A stretch of 60,430 bases of DNA, taken from positions 1 through 60,430 of the forward strand of contig JAFTDB010000021.1 of NCBI GenBank assembly GCA_017454375.1, read 5' to 3'. Within the stretch, counting starts at the first letter, position 1. Every line of letters starts with the position of its first letter. Origin of the DNA: Acholeplasmatales bacterium. Lineage in GTDB: Bacteria > Bacillota_I > Bacilli_A > Acholeplasmatales > Anaeroplasmataceae. The position numbers and the translations under genes are program-made. Below are positions 45,446-54,558 of the stretch, in pieces. The notes under the pieces were generated by a model. The model was not told where the DNA came from. It did no database searches and saw only the letters and a list, made by a program, of their open reading frames with translations.

Positions 45446-46321
45446 TTATTCAACCTTAGTGAATCTGCCATCACAGCTATAATCGCCTGCTTTTTCATAA
45501 GAGTTAGTAACCCTAATTGTTGTATCATCTTCAAATTCAATACTGCAATTATAGTTTGCTTCAGTATTATGAGGAATTCTTATAAATAGGCGAGCATGTT
45601 GTAATAAAAGATCATAATTGTCTTTAACATATAGTGGAGTTTCTCCATGCGTAGTATTGTTATCACTAACAAATACTTTAGCACTTGTTGCAGTAAGCTC
45701 TATAAACATATAGAAGTCTTCTTTTTCATATCCGCCTTCACCTGTAGGGATTCTTTGTCCTTGTGCATCTACTTTGTCTTGAGTGAATTTTTCAGATACA
45801 AATGTACCATATGTAGGTTGAACTAAATCAGCTAATGGGTAGAATCCTGATGTTCTTGAAGAGCCAGTACCAGTCTTCATATCAAGTCTCAATTTAGTAG
45901 CTGCTGTATCAGGGTCAACATAATTATAAATATAATAATCAGTATTTCCGCTTGTAAATTTAACTGCGCCACCAGTTGCCTTTGAATATTGAACAAATTT
46001 TACAGAAACAGTATCAATTACTACAGTACCAGTATTACTTGTATACTCTGCATATGTTTCATACTTTGTTGCTTTAACTGTTTTATTAGCTTTATTAAAA
46101 TCATAAACAACATTATTCAACATATACTTACCACCCTCAATTGGAGTAGTTTCTACTTCTGTGTCTGTTACTACAGCTGTTGTAGTTGTAGTAGTTTGAG
46201 CAGGAGCTGTTGTTGTAGTTGTTGTTTGACCTGGATTAATACTAATCATACATGAAGCTAATGTTAATCCAGCTACTGCAAATGCTGAAAATAAAGATAC
46301 TACCTTAAAAGATTTTTTCAT
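45446..46321 (-). CDS. lipoprotein of unknown function with Thr-rich linker
   Basis: Lipobox LASC near residue 23 and a Thr-rich linker at about residues 32-52. The mature domain of about 235 residues is beta-rich (VDTVSVKFVQYSKATGGAVK, FMFIELTATSAKVFVSD). No catalytic motif or known fold is recognised. It is flanked by the M13 peptidase and another lipoprotein and has its own terminator. The domain may be a binding or lipocalin-like sandwich; that is a guess. Confidence 0.65.
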   Translation of the reverse strand: MKKSFKVVSLFSAFAVAGLTLASCMISINPGQTTTTTTAPAQTTTTTTAVVTDTEVETTPIEGGKYMLNNVVYDFNKANKTVKATKYETYAEYTSNTGTVVIDTVSVKFVQYSKATGGAVKFTSGNTDYYIYNYVDPDTAATKLRLDMKTGTGSSRTSGFYPLADLVQPTYGTFVSEKFTQDKVDAQGQRIPTGEGGYEKEDFYMFIELTATSAKVFVSDNNTTHGETPLYVKDNYDLLLQHARLFIRIPHNTEANYNCSIEFEDDTTIRVTNSYEKAGDYSCDGRFTKVE

Positions 46322-46386
46322 AGTTTTTTACCTTCCTTTGGTTAATTTTACCATTTATACAAATTATTTTCAATATAATTGAAAAA

Positions 46387-47406
46387 CTAAGTTAAGTAAT
46401 AATACATGTCATATACTCCACAACATGCATCCATTCCCTTGTTTGGAGAATAGCATTTTTCTAATACTGTTTCCCAAGAATTATTATATTTAACATATAA
46501 TTCATCAGGAAGTGGACCTTCCTCATGACCATATTTTTCAAGGTTTCTAGCCTTTAATTTTGCAAGTCCCTCAGGGTCATCCTTGTATTGATCTAATCTT
46601 ATTTGATTTCTTAAAGTTGAGCATGCTCTAGCAATCTCTTCAATACTTTTACCTTGTGCTCTTAACTCTGTTTCTTTTCTCTTGATAGCCGCATCATTTT
46701 CTTCAATATATTTAATTCTTTCTTGTTTGTACTTTAGTACATCTTCTTCCTTAGTCCAATCATAAGTTGCATATTGCTTCAAGCTACCAGTTAAATTAGG
46801 CTTATATCCAAAGACTGCATTAGCATCATATTCTGCATCTGCTAGTACTGCACTATTTAAATTTGGATTATGAACATATGTAAATTTATCAGGCTTATAA
46901 GATGCCCCATGATGGCTTACACTTAATGTTACATTGTTTAATTTGAAATCAACTCTAATTAATGAATCTATATTACCATCAGGTATTGGTAAGATAAATT
47001 CGAAATTCTTAGATTCATCCTTTGCTAATGTAAAGCTTTTATCTGTAAACAATTTATTTACAGTTGCATCTAAAAAATCATATTCATCATATACATGCTC
47101 TTGTAATAATTCATCATTACCATAAGCTTTAGCTTCACTTAGATTGATTATTACCTTATTTGAATTCTCATTAGTAATTTTAATAGTATAATCCAGCATT
47201 AATAAATTTTTATGCTCACGAGATGTAAAGTTTGATAAGGCAAATGTTACATCTTTATCATCATCAAATCTCGGATTAAAAACCTTGATATCCTTACTAA
47301 AAGAATCAATGTCTTTATTACTAATATCACCATTGCCACCACATGAACCTAAAAATAAAATACAAAAAACAAATAAAAATACTGCTAAAAGTCTTTTTAT
47401 CTTCAT
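46387..47406 (-). CDS. lipoprotein of unknown function
   Basis: I choose ATG 47406 (339 aa), which gives a normal signal peptide (MKIKRLLAVFLFVFCILFLGSC) and has GGGGAGAG 7 bases upstream; an extension to 47454 would bury the signal. The lipobox LGSC puts Cys at residue 22. Residues of about 40-180 resemble DUF4352-like immunoglobulin-type sandwiches (FALSNFTSREHKNLLMLDYT, FEFILPIPDGNIDSLIRVDF). The C-terminal 130 residues are helical and charged, with a final CCGVYDMYYYLT. Unlike its neighbours it lacks a Thr-rich linker. No function can be assigned. Confidence 0.65.
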   Translation of the reverse strand: MKIKRLLAVFLFVFCILFLGSCGGNGDISNKDIDSFSKDIKVFNPRFDDDKDVTFALSNFTSREHKNLLMLDYTIKITNENSNKVIINLSEAKAYGNDELLQEHVYDEYDFLDATVNKLFTDKSFTLAKDESKNFEFILPIPDGNIDSLIRVDFKLNNVTLSVSHHGASYKPDKFTYVHNPNLNSAVLADAEYDANAVFGYKPNLTGSLKQYATYDWTKEEDVLKYKQERIKYIEENDAAIKRKETELRAQGKSIEEIARACSTLRNQIRLDQYKDDPEGLAKLKARNLEKYGHEEGPLPDELYVKYNNSWETVLEKCYSPNKGMDACCGVYDMYYYLT

Positions 47407-47483
47407 AATTGTCTCTCCCCATTTTTTTAACTTATGTCTATTATATATTAACATTTCTTCTTAATCTAGAAAAAAATAGTGAA

Positions 47484-47509
47484 GAAAGCCCTTGTTACCA
47501 AGAGCTTTA
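47484..47509 (-). terminator. hairpin after the amylase gene
   Basis: On the minus strand AAAGCTCTTG...CAAGGGCTTT with one mismatch. The T-run comes only after CTTCACTA, so it is a weak terminator candidate. Confidence 0.4.
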
Positions 47510-47513
47510 CACA

Positions 47514-49448
47514 TTACTTCCAAGTAATAGATGAATATTCATGGATGATTTGGCTCCCTCTATAAACCAAATCATTTGTTTGCCTTATTTTATTAACCCA
47601 ATCATATTCTACATTCTTATTAAATTCTACAATAATGTAGTTAGAATTATTGTCTAAATTAATACCTAATGCATCCCTATCAGTAGAGAACTCTATCCAT
47701 CTACCATCACTACCTGTAGTCCATACCCATGCTGCATATGAACGATCAGTATTATAGTTCTTTAATACAACAGATGATGTATATGAATTAGTATCTCCAT
47801 CATACATATCAGATGGAACTAATATTGCAGCACCATTTGTAAATGTTATATTAGCCGAACCATTTGCTACAGCTACTGCAGTTTTAGATATTAAATCAAT
47901 ATATGTACCATCCTCAAGTCCTAGTGTAACGTTTGATGATGTGCCAGATCCAAAATATACAATAACTGCACCGGCAGTTGCACCAGTACCTCTAATGTTG
48001 ATAAAGCAGTTATTTGATTTAGTAATTGTCTCATTAGTTCCTACATATAAATTATGGAATTTATTTGCGGCAATTGTCTCATTATCCTTCCAGCCTGTTG
48101 TATCATCAATTGTACAAATCCTTGTACTCATACTTGTAGGTCTAGCGAAATATAATGTTGCGGCATCCTTACGTGATGCTTGAATAATATAAGCTTTTTT
48201 AATATTTTCTTTTGATACATTATTAGTTATATCATAACCACTAGTATTAGCATATGTATCATGTGATTCAGCCCATAATACTAAATGATCAGGGTTCTCA
48301 CCAGTATTATAAGTTGTATTAAGTGATGATAATGTATTATTTTTAACTGCGTTAATAACCATTGTCCCTTGGTTATTATCACATATTGACATTAGCTTTG
48401 TATATGAAGCAAATGTTCTACCAGTACCTGGAGTATTTAATACTTCTCCATAATAATATGGTTCATCATATCCTTTAGTTTGAGCATATTCTCGTGAGCC
48501 ATTAATAATAGTTGGCCAGAACTCTGAAGCATATGTGCCATCATCAGGTGTTTCAATATGCTTAGCCGCATCAAATCTAAATCCTGATACACCACAATCC
48601 AAATAATCTTTAAGTAATGCTAAGGCATCAGCTTGAACTGTTGAATTACTTGTATCAATATCAGGCAAATCGATATGTCCTTTAACAACTGATTCACCAT
48701 TATTATCATTAGCTTTAGAGCCATAATTATGTAGAGGATACTGTGTATACACACTTGAATTATAACCACTACCGTTTCCTGCTAGATGGTTTAATACAAC
48801 ATCCATCACAATCTTAATGCCGTATCTTTTAGCTTCTGTGCATAAAGATGTAAGCTCAGCTTTAGTTCCTAAAAATGATTCATTATCTTCTGCAATCTTG
48901 TAAGCAAGTGGTTGATATAGCTTCCACCATTGTGATGATGTTGATTCTGTACTCCAGCTTGTCTTATCAACCTTAACCTGCATTGGTGATAATTGAATAG
49001 CCCCATAACCTGCCTGTTTGATTTGAGATAATTTAGATTTAACATCATTCATCTTCCAGTTCCAGGCATGAAGAATTGCCATATTTTGAATAGAGCCAGT
49101 ATTATCAACAACCTCTGTTGTAGTTGTAGTACCACCAGTAGTTGTTGTAGTAGTTGGTACTACAGCTGATGTGGTAGTTCTAGTTGTTGTTGAGGTGGTG
49201 GTTCTAGTTGTTGTGTTAGTCCTTGTAGTCGTACTAGTTGTAGTTCTAGTAGATGTAGCTTTAGTAGTGCTAGTACTTGATGTAGTAGTTACACTAGGAG
49301 TGGTAGTTGGCTCTACACTAGTAGTTTGTACATTTTGAGTTGTTGTAGTATTTGTATTTGAAAAAATTGTAAAATTCATTCCATTACAAGATACTAAACA
49401 TAATACGAATAATGATAATAAAGATAATAACAAAAATTTCTTTTTCAT
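47514..49448 (-). CDS. GH13 alpha-amylase lipoprotein with Thr-rich linker
   Basis: Lipobox VSC near residue 21. Residues of about 32-112 are an almost pure Thr/Ser/Arg linker. The GH13 barrel then has GYGAIQLSPMQ, region I DVVLNH, region II GFRFDAAKH with the nucleophile Asp (near residue 296), the acid Glu in YYGEVLN (near 333) and region IV WAESHDTYAN (near 394). The barrel is followed by a beta C-domain. The final 90 residues (SYAAWVWTTGSDGRWIEFS, FNKNVEYDWVNKIRQT) look like a CBM25/26-type starch-binding domain. The length is 644 aa. It degrades starch or glycogen at the cell surface. The large number of linker Thr residues makes O-glycosylation plausible. Confidence 0.92.
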   Translation of the reverse strand: MKKKFLLLSLLSLFVLCLVSCNGMNFTIFSNTNTTTTQNVQTTSVEPTTTPSVTTTSSTSTTKATSTRTTTSTTTRTNTTTRTTTSTTTRTTTSAVVPTTTTTTGGTTTTTEVVDNTGSIQNMAILHAWNWKMNDVKSKLSQIKQAGYGAIQLSPMQVKVDKTSWSTESTSSQWWKLYQPLAYKIAEDNESFLGTKAELTSLCTEAKRYGIKIVMDVVLNHLAGNGSGYNSSVYTQYPLHNYGSKANDNNGESVVKGHIDLPDIDTSNSTVQADALALLKDYLDCGVSGFRFDAAKHIETPDDGTYASEFWPTIINGSREYAQTKGYDEPYYYGEVLNTPGTGRTFASYTKLMSICDNNQGTMVINAVKNNTLSSLNTTYNTGENPDHLVLWAESHDTYANTSGYDITNNVSKENIKKAYIIQASRKDAATLYFARPTSMSTRICTIDDTTGWKDNETIAANKFHNLYVGTNETITKSNNCFINIRGTGATAGAVIVYFGSGTSSNVTLGLEDGTYIDLISKTAVAVANGSANITFTNGAAILVPSDMYDGDTNSYTSSVVLKNYNTDRSYAAWVWTTGSDGRWIEFSTDRDALGINLDNNSNYIIVEFNKNVEYDWVNKIRQTNDLVYRGSQIIHEYSSITWK

Positions 49449-49499
49449 ATCATCAGCCCCTTTAGTTTATTATATCATATTTTTAATATAAATAATCAA

Positions 49500-49526
49500 T
49501 AAAAAAGATGTAGGACAACCTACATC
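49500..49526 (-). terminator. terminator of the arginine operon
   Basis: On the minus strand GATGTAGG, loop TTGT, CCTACATC, T6. Confidence 0.92.
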
Positions 49527-49530
49527 TCAA

Positions 49531-50844
49531 TTATTTAAAATTAATTATTCTATAAACATCTTCAATTGTTTGAAGCTCATGACGAATTTCACGTACTTCT
49601 TTACCATCTTTAGTATAGATTAATAAATCCTTCTCTTCTGGTAATAAGCAGTGGTGAACACCACCCTTACCATTCATACTATTTTGGTAAGAGCCTGTAC
49701 CAATTAAGCCGATATAGTTATCTTCTTTCTTTGATATTTCAAAATATCCTTTTGATTTATCAAAGAATACATCATCACAGTCACAAGTGATACCTGCAAG
49801 TCTAACTTGTTGCATTGGCTTATCTAGGTTATTGATTGGCATAACTAGAATAGGTTCACCTAATGCATACATTTCAGGTAGGGCAATTAATAATGATCCA
49901 TCAACAATGTGCCATGGATAAGCACCTGTGTTTTTAACACCTACAACCTTGTAGATATTAACTGTAGAATCCTTTTGAGAGAATTTACCATTCTCTCCAA
50001 TGATATTTGGCATATCTAAATGGTTCTTTTCACATAATTCTTTTAGATATGATAATGTTGTTTTAGCAAAGCTATCATAATTGAAGTTTTCTTCAATAGG
50101 AAGTGGCATACCACCACCAATATCGAAGTTAACTACAGTTGGATATAGCTTCTTAGCATTTAGATAATGATTAAATGCTTTTAATAGGTTTTCTTTAAAC
50201 TTATCTTCTTCATAATCAAATCCTCTTTGATGATAATGAATAGTAGTTAATATTAGCTTAGTATTCTTAATATCATCTAAGATATATTTAATATCTTGAG
50301 CCATTAAACCAAATCTATCATCAGGTACTTCTGCCTCATAAAGTGATGATAGGTGAATACGCATACCAACCTTGATTGGTAAATTCTTTGATTTTAAATA
50401 TTCATATTCATTTAAATCATCAATGATATCGATGATATCATAGCCTTGATTATATGTGTCAACTATTGCATCACAATAATCATGTAGCTTTAAACCATTT
50501 GATACGATTAATTTATTTTTAAATTCAGGATGCTTATTAAACATCTTTGTTGTTAATAATAAATCATAATATGATGAAGTTTCTAAACCATCACTTGATA
50601 AGAATGATGTTTCAATTTCTTCTTTACCATAATTAGCTTTATTAGCATTTAAATAAATGAACTTACCAGTATAGCCAAGTTCATTCTTAGCTTTATTAAA
50701 TGCTTCCTTAAGTGAATTAATATGTTCACCAATAACATCTAAAAATGTAATCTTTAATGGTGTACCATACTCTTTAGCTAATTCCTTTAAATTATAGCCA
50801 TTGTAATATAAATCACCATTTTTAATTTCTCTTAATTTCTTCAT
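49531..50844 (-). CDS. fold-type III PLP decarboxylase (DapDC/ODC/ADC family) in the arc operon
   Basis: Alanine-racemase-fold decarboxylase of basic amino acids. The N-terminal barrel has the likely PLP lysine in FIYLNANKANYGKEE (near residue 69), HYHQRGFDYEEDKF, and the phosphate-binding FDIGGGMPLP (near 238). The C-terminal part has GITCDCDDVFF (near 347), equivalent to the catalytic Cys/Asp region, and LIGTGSYQNSMNGKG. The length is 437 aa. Clear lysA features such as EPGRSLV are absent, so diaminopimelate is unlikely. Position 2 bases after arcC in the arginine deiminase operon points to arginine or ornithine as substrate, giving agmatine or putrescine. Which one is not decidable by eye. 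Confidence 0.75.
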   Translation of the reverse strand: MKKLREIKNGDLYYNGYNLKELAKEYGTPLKITFLDVIGEHINSLKEAFNKAKNELGYTGKFIYLNANKANYGKEEIETSFLSSDGLETSSYYDLLLTTKMFNKHPEFKNKLIVSNGLKLHDYCDAIVDTYNQGYDIIDIIDDLNEYEYLKSKNLPIKVGMRIHLSSLYEAEVPDDRFGLMAQDIKYILDDIKNTKLILTTIHYHQRGFDYEEDKFKENLLKAFNHYLNAKKLYPTVVNFDIGGGMPLPIEENFNYDSFAKTTLSYLKELCEKNHLDMPNIIGENGKFSQKDSTVNIYKVVGVKNTGAYPWHIVDGSLLIALPEMYALGEPILVMPINNLDKPMQQVRLAGITCDCDDVFFDKSKGYFEISKKEDNYIGLIGTGSYQNSMNGKGGVHHCLLPEEKDLLIYTKDGKEVREIRHELQTIEDVYRIINFK

Positions 50845-50846
50845 AA

Positions 50847-51761
50847 TTACTTAGTAATGATTGTTCCTTCCTTAAGATTTACTGCATCCAAGGCATGCTC
50901 AATATCAGTGATAACTGCCTTTTTATTTTCTCCATTTTTAACGAAGTCCATACAAGCAATTACCTTTGGTTTCATAGAACCATTTTTAAATTCTTCTCCA
51001 AGAAGATATTTATTACATTCATCAAGTGTAACATTTTTTAAATCAGTTTCGTTTTCTTTACCGAAATTGATTTTAGCATTTGATACAGCTGTTAAAATCA
51101 TTAACATATCTGCATCAATTTCTGTAGCTAATTTAGATGATGCGAAATCCTTATCGATTACAGCATCAACACCCTTGTATCCATTATCATAGATAACTGG
51201 TGTACCACCACCGCCACAGCAGATTACAACAAAGCCTGATTTAATTAATGTTTCAATCTCAGCTTTTTCTAGGATGCTTTGAGGTCTAGGAGAGGCAACA
51301 ACTCTTCTCCATCCTCTACCACTATCTTCCTTAACAGGACAGCCAAACTTTAATGCTTCTTCCTTAGAGTAGAATGAGCCAATTGGCTTTGTTGGATTTT
51401 TAAAGGCATCATCATCTTTATCAACTAATACATTTGTATTAACTGATACAACATTTTTTCTAATATCATTTTTATTGAATTCATTTAATAAAGAATTTGA
51501 TAAATGATATCCAATATATCCTTGACTCATAGCTCCACATTCACTTAGTGGCATCATGTAGATGTTTTTATTATTCTTTGAGCCTTCCTCAAAAGCTAGA
51601 TTGATAAGACCAACTTGAGGACCATTACCATGAGTAATGATTACCTCATGTCCCATCTTAATAATCTTAGCTAAATATTTAGCAGTTAAATCTGTGTTTT
51701 GTTTTTGAATCTTAGGATCAATTCCTAAGGCATTACCACCTAAAGCTATTACGATTCTCAT
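50847..51761 (-). CDS. arcC: carbamate kinase
   Basis: Final step of the arginine deiminase pathway: carbamoyl phosphate plus ADP gives ATP, CO2 and ammonia. Family motifs are IALGGNALG at the start, [21 protein letters not shown], the [11 protein letters not shown] block and [10 protein letters not shown]. The 304 aa length is standard. It overlaps arcB by 4 bases. It yields the ATP gain of the pathway, so the operon supports energy from arginine and acid resistance. Confidence 0.96.
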   Translation of the reverse strand: MRIVIALGGNALGIDPKIQKQNTDLTAKYLAKIIKMGHEVIITHGNGPQVGLINLAFEEGSKNNKNIYMMPLSECGAMSQGYIGYHLSNSLLNEFNKNDIRKNVVSVNTNVLVDKDDDAFKNPTKPIGSFYSKEEALKFGCPVKEDSGRGWRRVVASPRPQSILEKAEIETLIKSGFVVICCGGGGTPVIYDNGYKGVDAVIDKDFASSKLATEIDADMLMILTAVSNAKINFGKENETDLKNVTLDECNKYLLGEEFKNGSMKPKVIACMDFVKNGENKKAVITDIEHALDAVNLKEGTIITK

Positions 51762-52753
51762 TCGGCATCTACCATTGAAGCGTAGATTACAGCTTTAATA
51801 GTATGTAATCTGTTTTCTGCTTCATCAAATACAACTGATCTTTCACATTCGAATACATCTTCTGTTACTTCAAGTCCATTTAAACCGAACTTTTCATATA
51901 CTTCCATGCCAACCTTAGTTTCTAGGTTATGGAATGATGGAAGACAATGTAAGAAGATTGCATCAGATTTTGCTTTAGCAAATAATTCTTTATTAACTTG
52001 ATATGGCTTTAATAATTTAATTCTTTCAGCCCATACTTCATCAGGTTCACCCATAGATACCCAAACGTCTGTAGCAACTACATCACAATCCTTGATACCT
52101 TCATTAACATCTTCTGTTAATGTGATCTTAGCACCTGTTTGTTTTGCGATTTCTTGGCACTTATTGATTAAATCCTCACTTGGCCATAATTCCTTTGGTC
52201 CAACCATACGGAAGTCAATTCCCATCTTTGCAGAACCAACCATGTATGAGTTACCCATGTTGTATCTACCATCTCCGAAATAAGCAAATTTAATACCCTT
52301 TAAATCTCCTTTGTATTCTTTGATAGTTAAGAAGTCAGCAAGAATTTGAGTTGGGTGGAATTTTTCTGTTAAACCATTCCATACAGGAACTCCTGAATAC
52401 TCTGCTAAGCATTCAACAGTTTCTTGTTTGAATCCACGATATTCAATACCATCAAACATTCTACCAAGTACTCTAGCAGTATCCTTAATTGATTCCTTCT
52501 TGCCCATTTGTGAGCCAGATGAACCAATGTATGTTACATTCATACCAAGATCATATCCTGCAACTTCGAATGCACAACGTGTTCTTGTAGAATCCTTTTC
52601 AAATAATAATACGATATTCTTACCCTTTAGAACTTGGTGAGTTATACCATTCTTCTTTTCAAATTTTAATCTAGCAGCAAGCTCTAATAAATAATTGATT
52701 TCTTCTGGTGTGAAATCTAATAAAGTTAATAAATGTCTATTTTTTAAATTCAT
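51758..52753 (-). CDS. arcB: ornithine carbamoyltransferase (catabolic)
   Basis: Phosphorolyses citrulline to ornithine and carbamoyl phosphate. The carbamoyl-phosphate motif is [13 protein letters not shown], the ornithine-side motifs are [12 protein letters not shown] and FLHCLPSFH, and [12 protein letters not shown] is conserved. I choose ATG 52753 (331 aa): GAGAGGAAA lies just upstream and it is 2 bases after the arcA stop, whereas an in-frame start at 52792 would lie inside arcA. The catabolic direction is inferred from the operon with arcA and arcC. Confidence 0.95.
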   Translation of the reverse strand: MNLKNRHLLTLLDFTPEEINYLLELAARLKFEKKNGITHQVLKGKNIVLLFEKDSTRTRCAFEVAGYDLGMNVTYIGSSGSQMGKKESIKDTARVLGRMFDGIEYRGFKQETVECLAEYSGVPVWNGLTEKFHPTQILADFLTIKEYKGDLKGIKFAYFGDGRYNMGNSYMVGSAKMGIDFRMVGPKELWPSEDLINKCQEIAKQTGAKITLTEDVNEGIKDCDVVATDVWVSMGEPDEVWAERIKLLKPYQVNKELFAKAKSDAIFLHCLPSFHNLETKVGMEVYEKFGLNGLEVTEDVFECERSVVFDEAENRLHTIKAVIYASMVDAE

Positions 52754-52755
52754 TT

Positions 52756-53976
52756 CTATATTTCCTCTCTTATTAATGGCATTGACATACAACGTGGGCC
52801 ACCACGACCTCTAGATATTTCACTAGAAGGAATTGTTATAACCTTAACACCTGATTGACGTAATCTCTCATTAGTGTTTTCGTTTCTCTCATAAGCGATA
52901 ACTACACCTGGTCTTAAGCATAAGCAGTTTGAACCATCACTCCATTGTTCTCTATCTGATGTGATTGAATCATTACCACCACAGAAAATTAATGTCGGCT
53001 TTTTACCAATGTATGAAGTTAATACATCATCTAGCTTATCTTGAAGTGGAACAACGCTTAATTTACCAAAGTTTTCTTTATCTTCTGTTATACGATAAAT
53101 GTTTAAGCTATTATAACAGCCCTCATGAATTAAGAACTTATCATAATCTACTTGTGTTAACACAGTATCTAGATGCATGAATGTTCTTTCAATTGGAATA
53201 GACAACGCTAGAATTGTTTTAAATGAAGTCTTTTCTTTAAAGAACAATGTCTTAGCTAATTGTTCTATTGCTTGAGATGAAGTTCTTTGAGATACACCAA
53301 TTAAAACAGTTTCCTTATTTAATACTAGGATATCTCCACCTTCAATTTCAAAATCATCAAAACGATCATAATATTTCACTGTATCTTTGAAATCATCATG
53401 ATAATGGAAAATGAAATCAGCAAATATAGTTTCTCTTCTTCTTGTATCAGAATACATTCTATTTACACAAGCACCATTACCAAGACTCGCAAATGGATCT
53501 CTTGTAAAATATAGGTTTGGAATTGGGTTTGTGATAAATTGAGCTGTAGTATTTATAAAATCAGATAAGGTCTTGTTTTTATATCCTTCAAGCTCATTTT
53601 TCTTAATTCCAGAAATACATTTTAATACTAATTTTTTGTTATCATCTATTTTATATAAATACTCAAATAACATTTCACCAAGTGTTTGACTCTTGATATT
53701 AGCATCTAAGATAAATCTATTAATAAATTCTTTTTTAATTTCATCAGATTTATCTAGTACTTCACTTATTAAATCAACTAGGTAATAAACCTTAACACCA
53801 TTATCAGTAAATACCTTAGCAAAGCTTTGATGTTCTTTGATTGCGAGTGGCAACCAAGGAATATCATCGAATAATAATTCATCAAGATATTTAGGAGTTA
53901 AGTTATTTATTTCTTCACCTGGTTCGTGTAATAGGACAGCCTTAAGCTTACCTATTTCAGAAAACACATTAATCAT
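52756..53976 (-). CDS. arcA: arginine deiminase
   Basis: Converts arginine to citrulline and ammonia. The guanidino-modifying enzyme motifs are present: [33 protein letters not shown], the catalytic His in [15 protein letters not shown], and the nucleophilic Cys in [15 protein letters not shown] at the very C-terminus. The 406 aa length is standard. It is the first gene of arcA-arcB-arcC-decarboxylase, behind a visible promoter and after about 190 bp of very AT-rich DNA. No arginine/ornithine antiporter (ArcD) or ArgR is in the window. Confidence 0.97.
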   Translation of the reverse strand: MINVFSEIGKLKAVLLHEPGEEINNLTPKYLDELLFDDIPWLPLAIKEHQSFAKVFTDNGVKVYYLVDLISEVLDKSDEIKKEFINRFILDANIKSQTLGEMLFEYLYKIDDNKKLVLKCISGIKKNELEGYKNKTLSDFINTTAQFITNPIPNLYFTRDPFASLGNGACVNRMYSDTRRRETIFADFIFHYHDDFKDTVKYYDRFDDFEIEGGDILVLNKETVLIGVSQRTSSQAIEQLAKTLFFKEKTSFKTILALSIPIERTFMHLDTVLTQVDYDKFLIHEGCYNSLNIYRITEDKENFGKLSVVPLQDKLDDVLTSYIGKKPTLIFCGGNDSITSDREQWSDGSNCLCLRPGVVIAYERNENTNERLRQSGVKVITIPSSEISRGRGGPRCMSMPLIREEI

Positions 53977-54007
53977 GGCATTCTCCCTTAAAATAAAAAC
54001 TAACTAT

Positions 54008-54035
54008 ATTATAAATATATTTCAACATTTTACAA
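54008..54035 (-). promoter_or_regulatory. probable promoter of the arginine operon
   Basis: On the minus strand TTGTAA (54035-54030), a 16-base spacer and TATAAT (54013-54008), giving a leader of about 25 bases. 54036-54173 is AT-rich with no gene that I can see. Confidence 0.65.
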
Positions 54036-54173
54036 TAAAAAAATGATAACTTTTATTATTTATAATAATAAAATAATATAGTTTTTATAAAATCTTTAAA
54101 ATATTGATAAAAAATTAAGAAAAATCAATCATTTTAATTGAAATTTTTGTATCAAATTTGAACGTTATATATC

Positions 54174-54197
54174 AAAAAAAACGGCTCTATTGAGCCG
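54174..54197 (-). terminator. minus-strand terminator upstream of the small convergent element
   Basis: CGGCTC (54182-54187), loop TATT, GAGCCG (54192-54197), with T8 on the minus strand. No protein gene ends here, so it may stop antisense RNA that reads leftward through the 54.2-54.6 kb element. Confidence 0.75.
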
Positions 54198-54217
54198 ATT
54201 TTAGAAACTTCATCTTC

Positions 54218-54246
54218 TTGAGAAAATGTTTATTTTTTGGTATAAT
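54218..54246 (+). promoter_or_regulatory. plus promoter of the convergent element
   Basis: TTGAGA (54218-54223), exactly 17 bases, TATAAT (54241-54246) with extended TGG. Transcription should start near 54253, which is the first base of the left inverted-repeat arm. Confidence 0.85.
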
Positions 54247-54306
54247 ATTATTGGAAGCCTAATAACGGTGTTACTCCTATATTTTTTTATTTTGGAGGTG
54301 ATAAAC

Positions 54307-54345
54307 ATGAACTATCATGACACCTCTTATATATTAAATCTATAG
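54307..54345 (+). CDS. 12-codon leader peptide coupled to the toxin-like gene
   Basis: ATG 54307 has a perfect GGAGGTGAT ribosome site 8 bases upstream and encodes MNYHDTSYILNL. Its TAG stop (54343-54345) lies inside the ribosome site (TATAGGAGG) of the next small frame. Ribosomes ending here would open or occupy that site. This is the arrangement of a translational-coupling leader such as mok in hok/sok. The peptide itself may have no function. Confidence 0.6.
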   Translation: MNYHDTSYILNL

Positions 54346-54355
54346 GAGGTTTTCT

Positions 54356-54442
54356 ATGCTATATTTAATAATAGCTATTATCAACTTATTTGATTCTATT
54401 ATAGAATTAATAATTGTTATTATTTCAAAAAGAAATAAGTAA
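54356..54442 (+). CDS. 28-residue single-helix membrane peptide, candidate type I toxin
   Basis: ATG 54356 lies 6 bases after GGAGG. The peptide starts MLYLIIAIINLFDSIIELII and ends VIISKRNK. It is one hydrophobic helix of about 23 residues with an Asp and a Glu placed within it and a basic end, the composition seen in membrane-acting type I toxins (TisB, Ldr, Fst, TxpA and ZorO are of this size and character, though I see no specific homology). Upstream are a near-consensus promoter and a coupled leader. The 5' leader sequence CTCCTATA (54274-54281) is perfectly complementary to TATAGGAG over its ribosome site. Other explanations are a regulatory or sensor micropeptide. Confidence 0.62.
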   Translation: MLYLIIAIINLFDSIIELIIVIISKRNK

Positions 54443-54455
54443 TAGTATATTATAT

Positions 54456-54508
54456 TTATAACATGAGGAATGAAAAACACCGCGGCAACGGTGTTTCTCA
54501 TGTTATAA
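54456..54508. ncRNA. two-part hairpin, shared region of the convergent RNAs
   Basis: TTATAACATGAG (54456-54467) pairs with CTCATGTTATAA (54497-54508). Within it AAACACCG (54475-54482) pairs with CGGTGTTT (54489-54496). On the minus strand the inner stem is followed by T5 and is a plausible terminator. The same AACACCG can pair instead with CGGTGTT in the plus RNA 5' leader (54266-54272), giving an alternative fold. Confidence 0.7.
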
Positions 54509-54552
54509 GTAATTCTTATAATAGGAGTAACCTGTTGATTAGGCTTCTTCCT
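54466..54552 (-). ncRNA. predicted antisense RNA, candidate antitoxin
   Basis: Predicted from the minus promoter at 54559-54587 to the inner hairpin with T5, about 87 bases. It is fully complementary to the 3' part of the plus RNA. Near its 5' end it also contains TTACTCCTAT, which can pair in trans with the ATAGGAG of the toxin-like ribosome site. No protein frame is seen in it. Its existence rests on promoter and terminator reading only. Confidence 0.55.
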
Positions 54553-54558
54553 ATTTTT

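Larger units (their letters stand above)
54253..54551. repeat. inverted repeat framing the toxin-like transcript
   Basis: The left arm 54253-54281 (GGAAGCCTAAT...GTTACTCCTATA) and right arm 54517-54551 are near-complementary. AAGCCTAAT pairs with ATTAGGCTT, GTTACTCCTAT pairs with ATAGGAGTAAC, and AAC-GG with CTGTT continues the helix with only two bulges. In the plus RNA this closes the 5' end onto the 3' end, and ATTTTTATT follows the right arm, so the long helix may itself act in termination. Because each arm is the 5' end of a transcript from its own strand, the two RNAs begin with nearly the same sequence. Confidence 0.85.
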
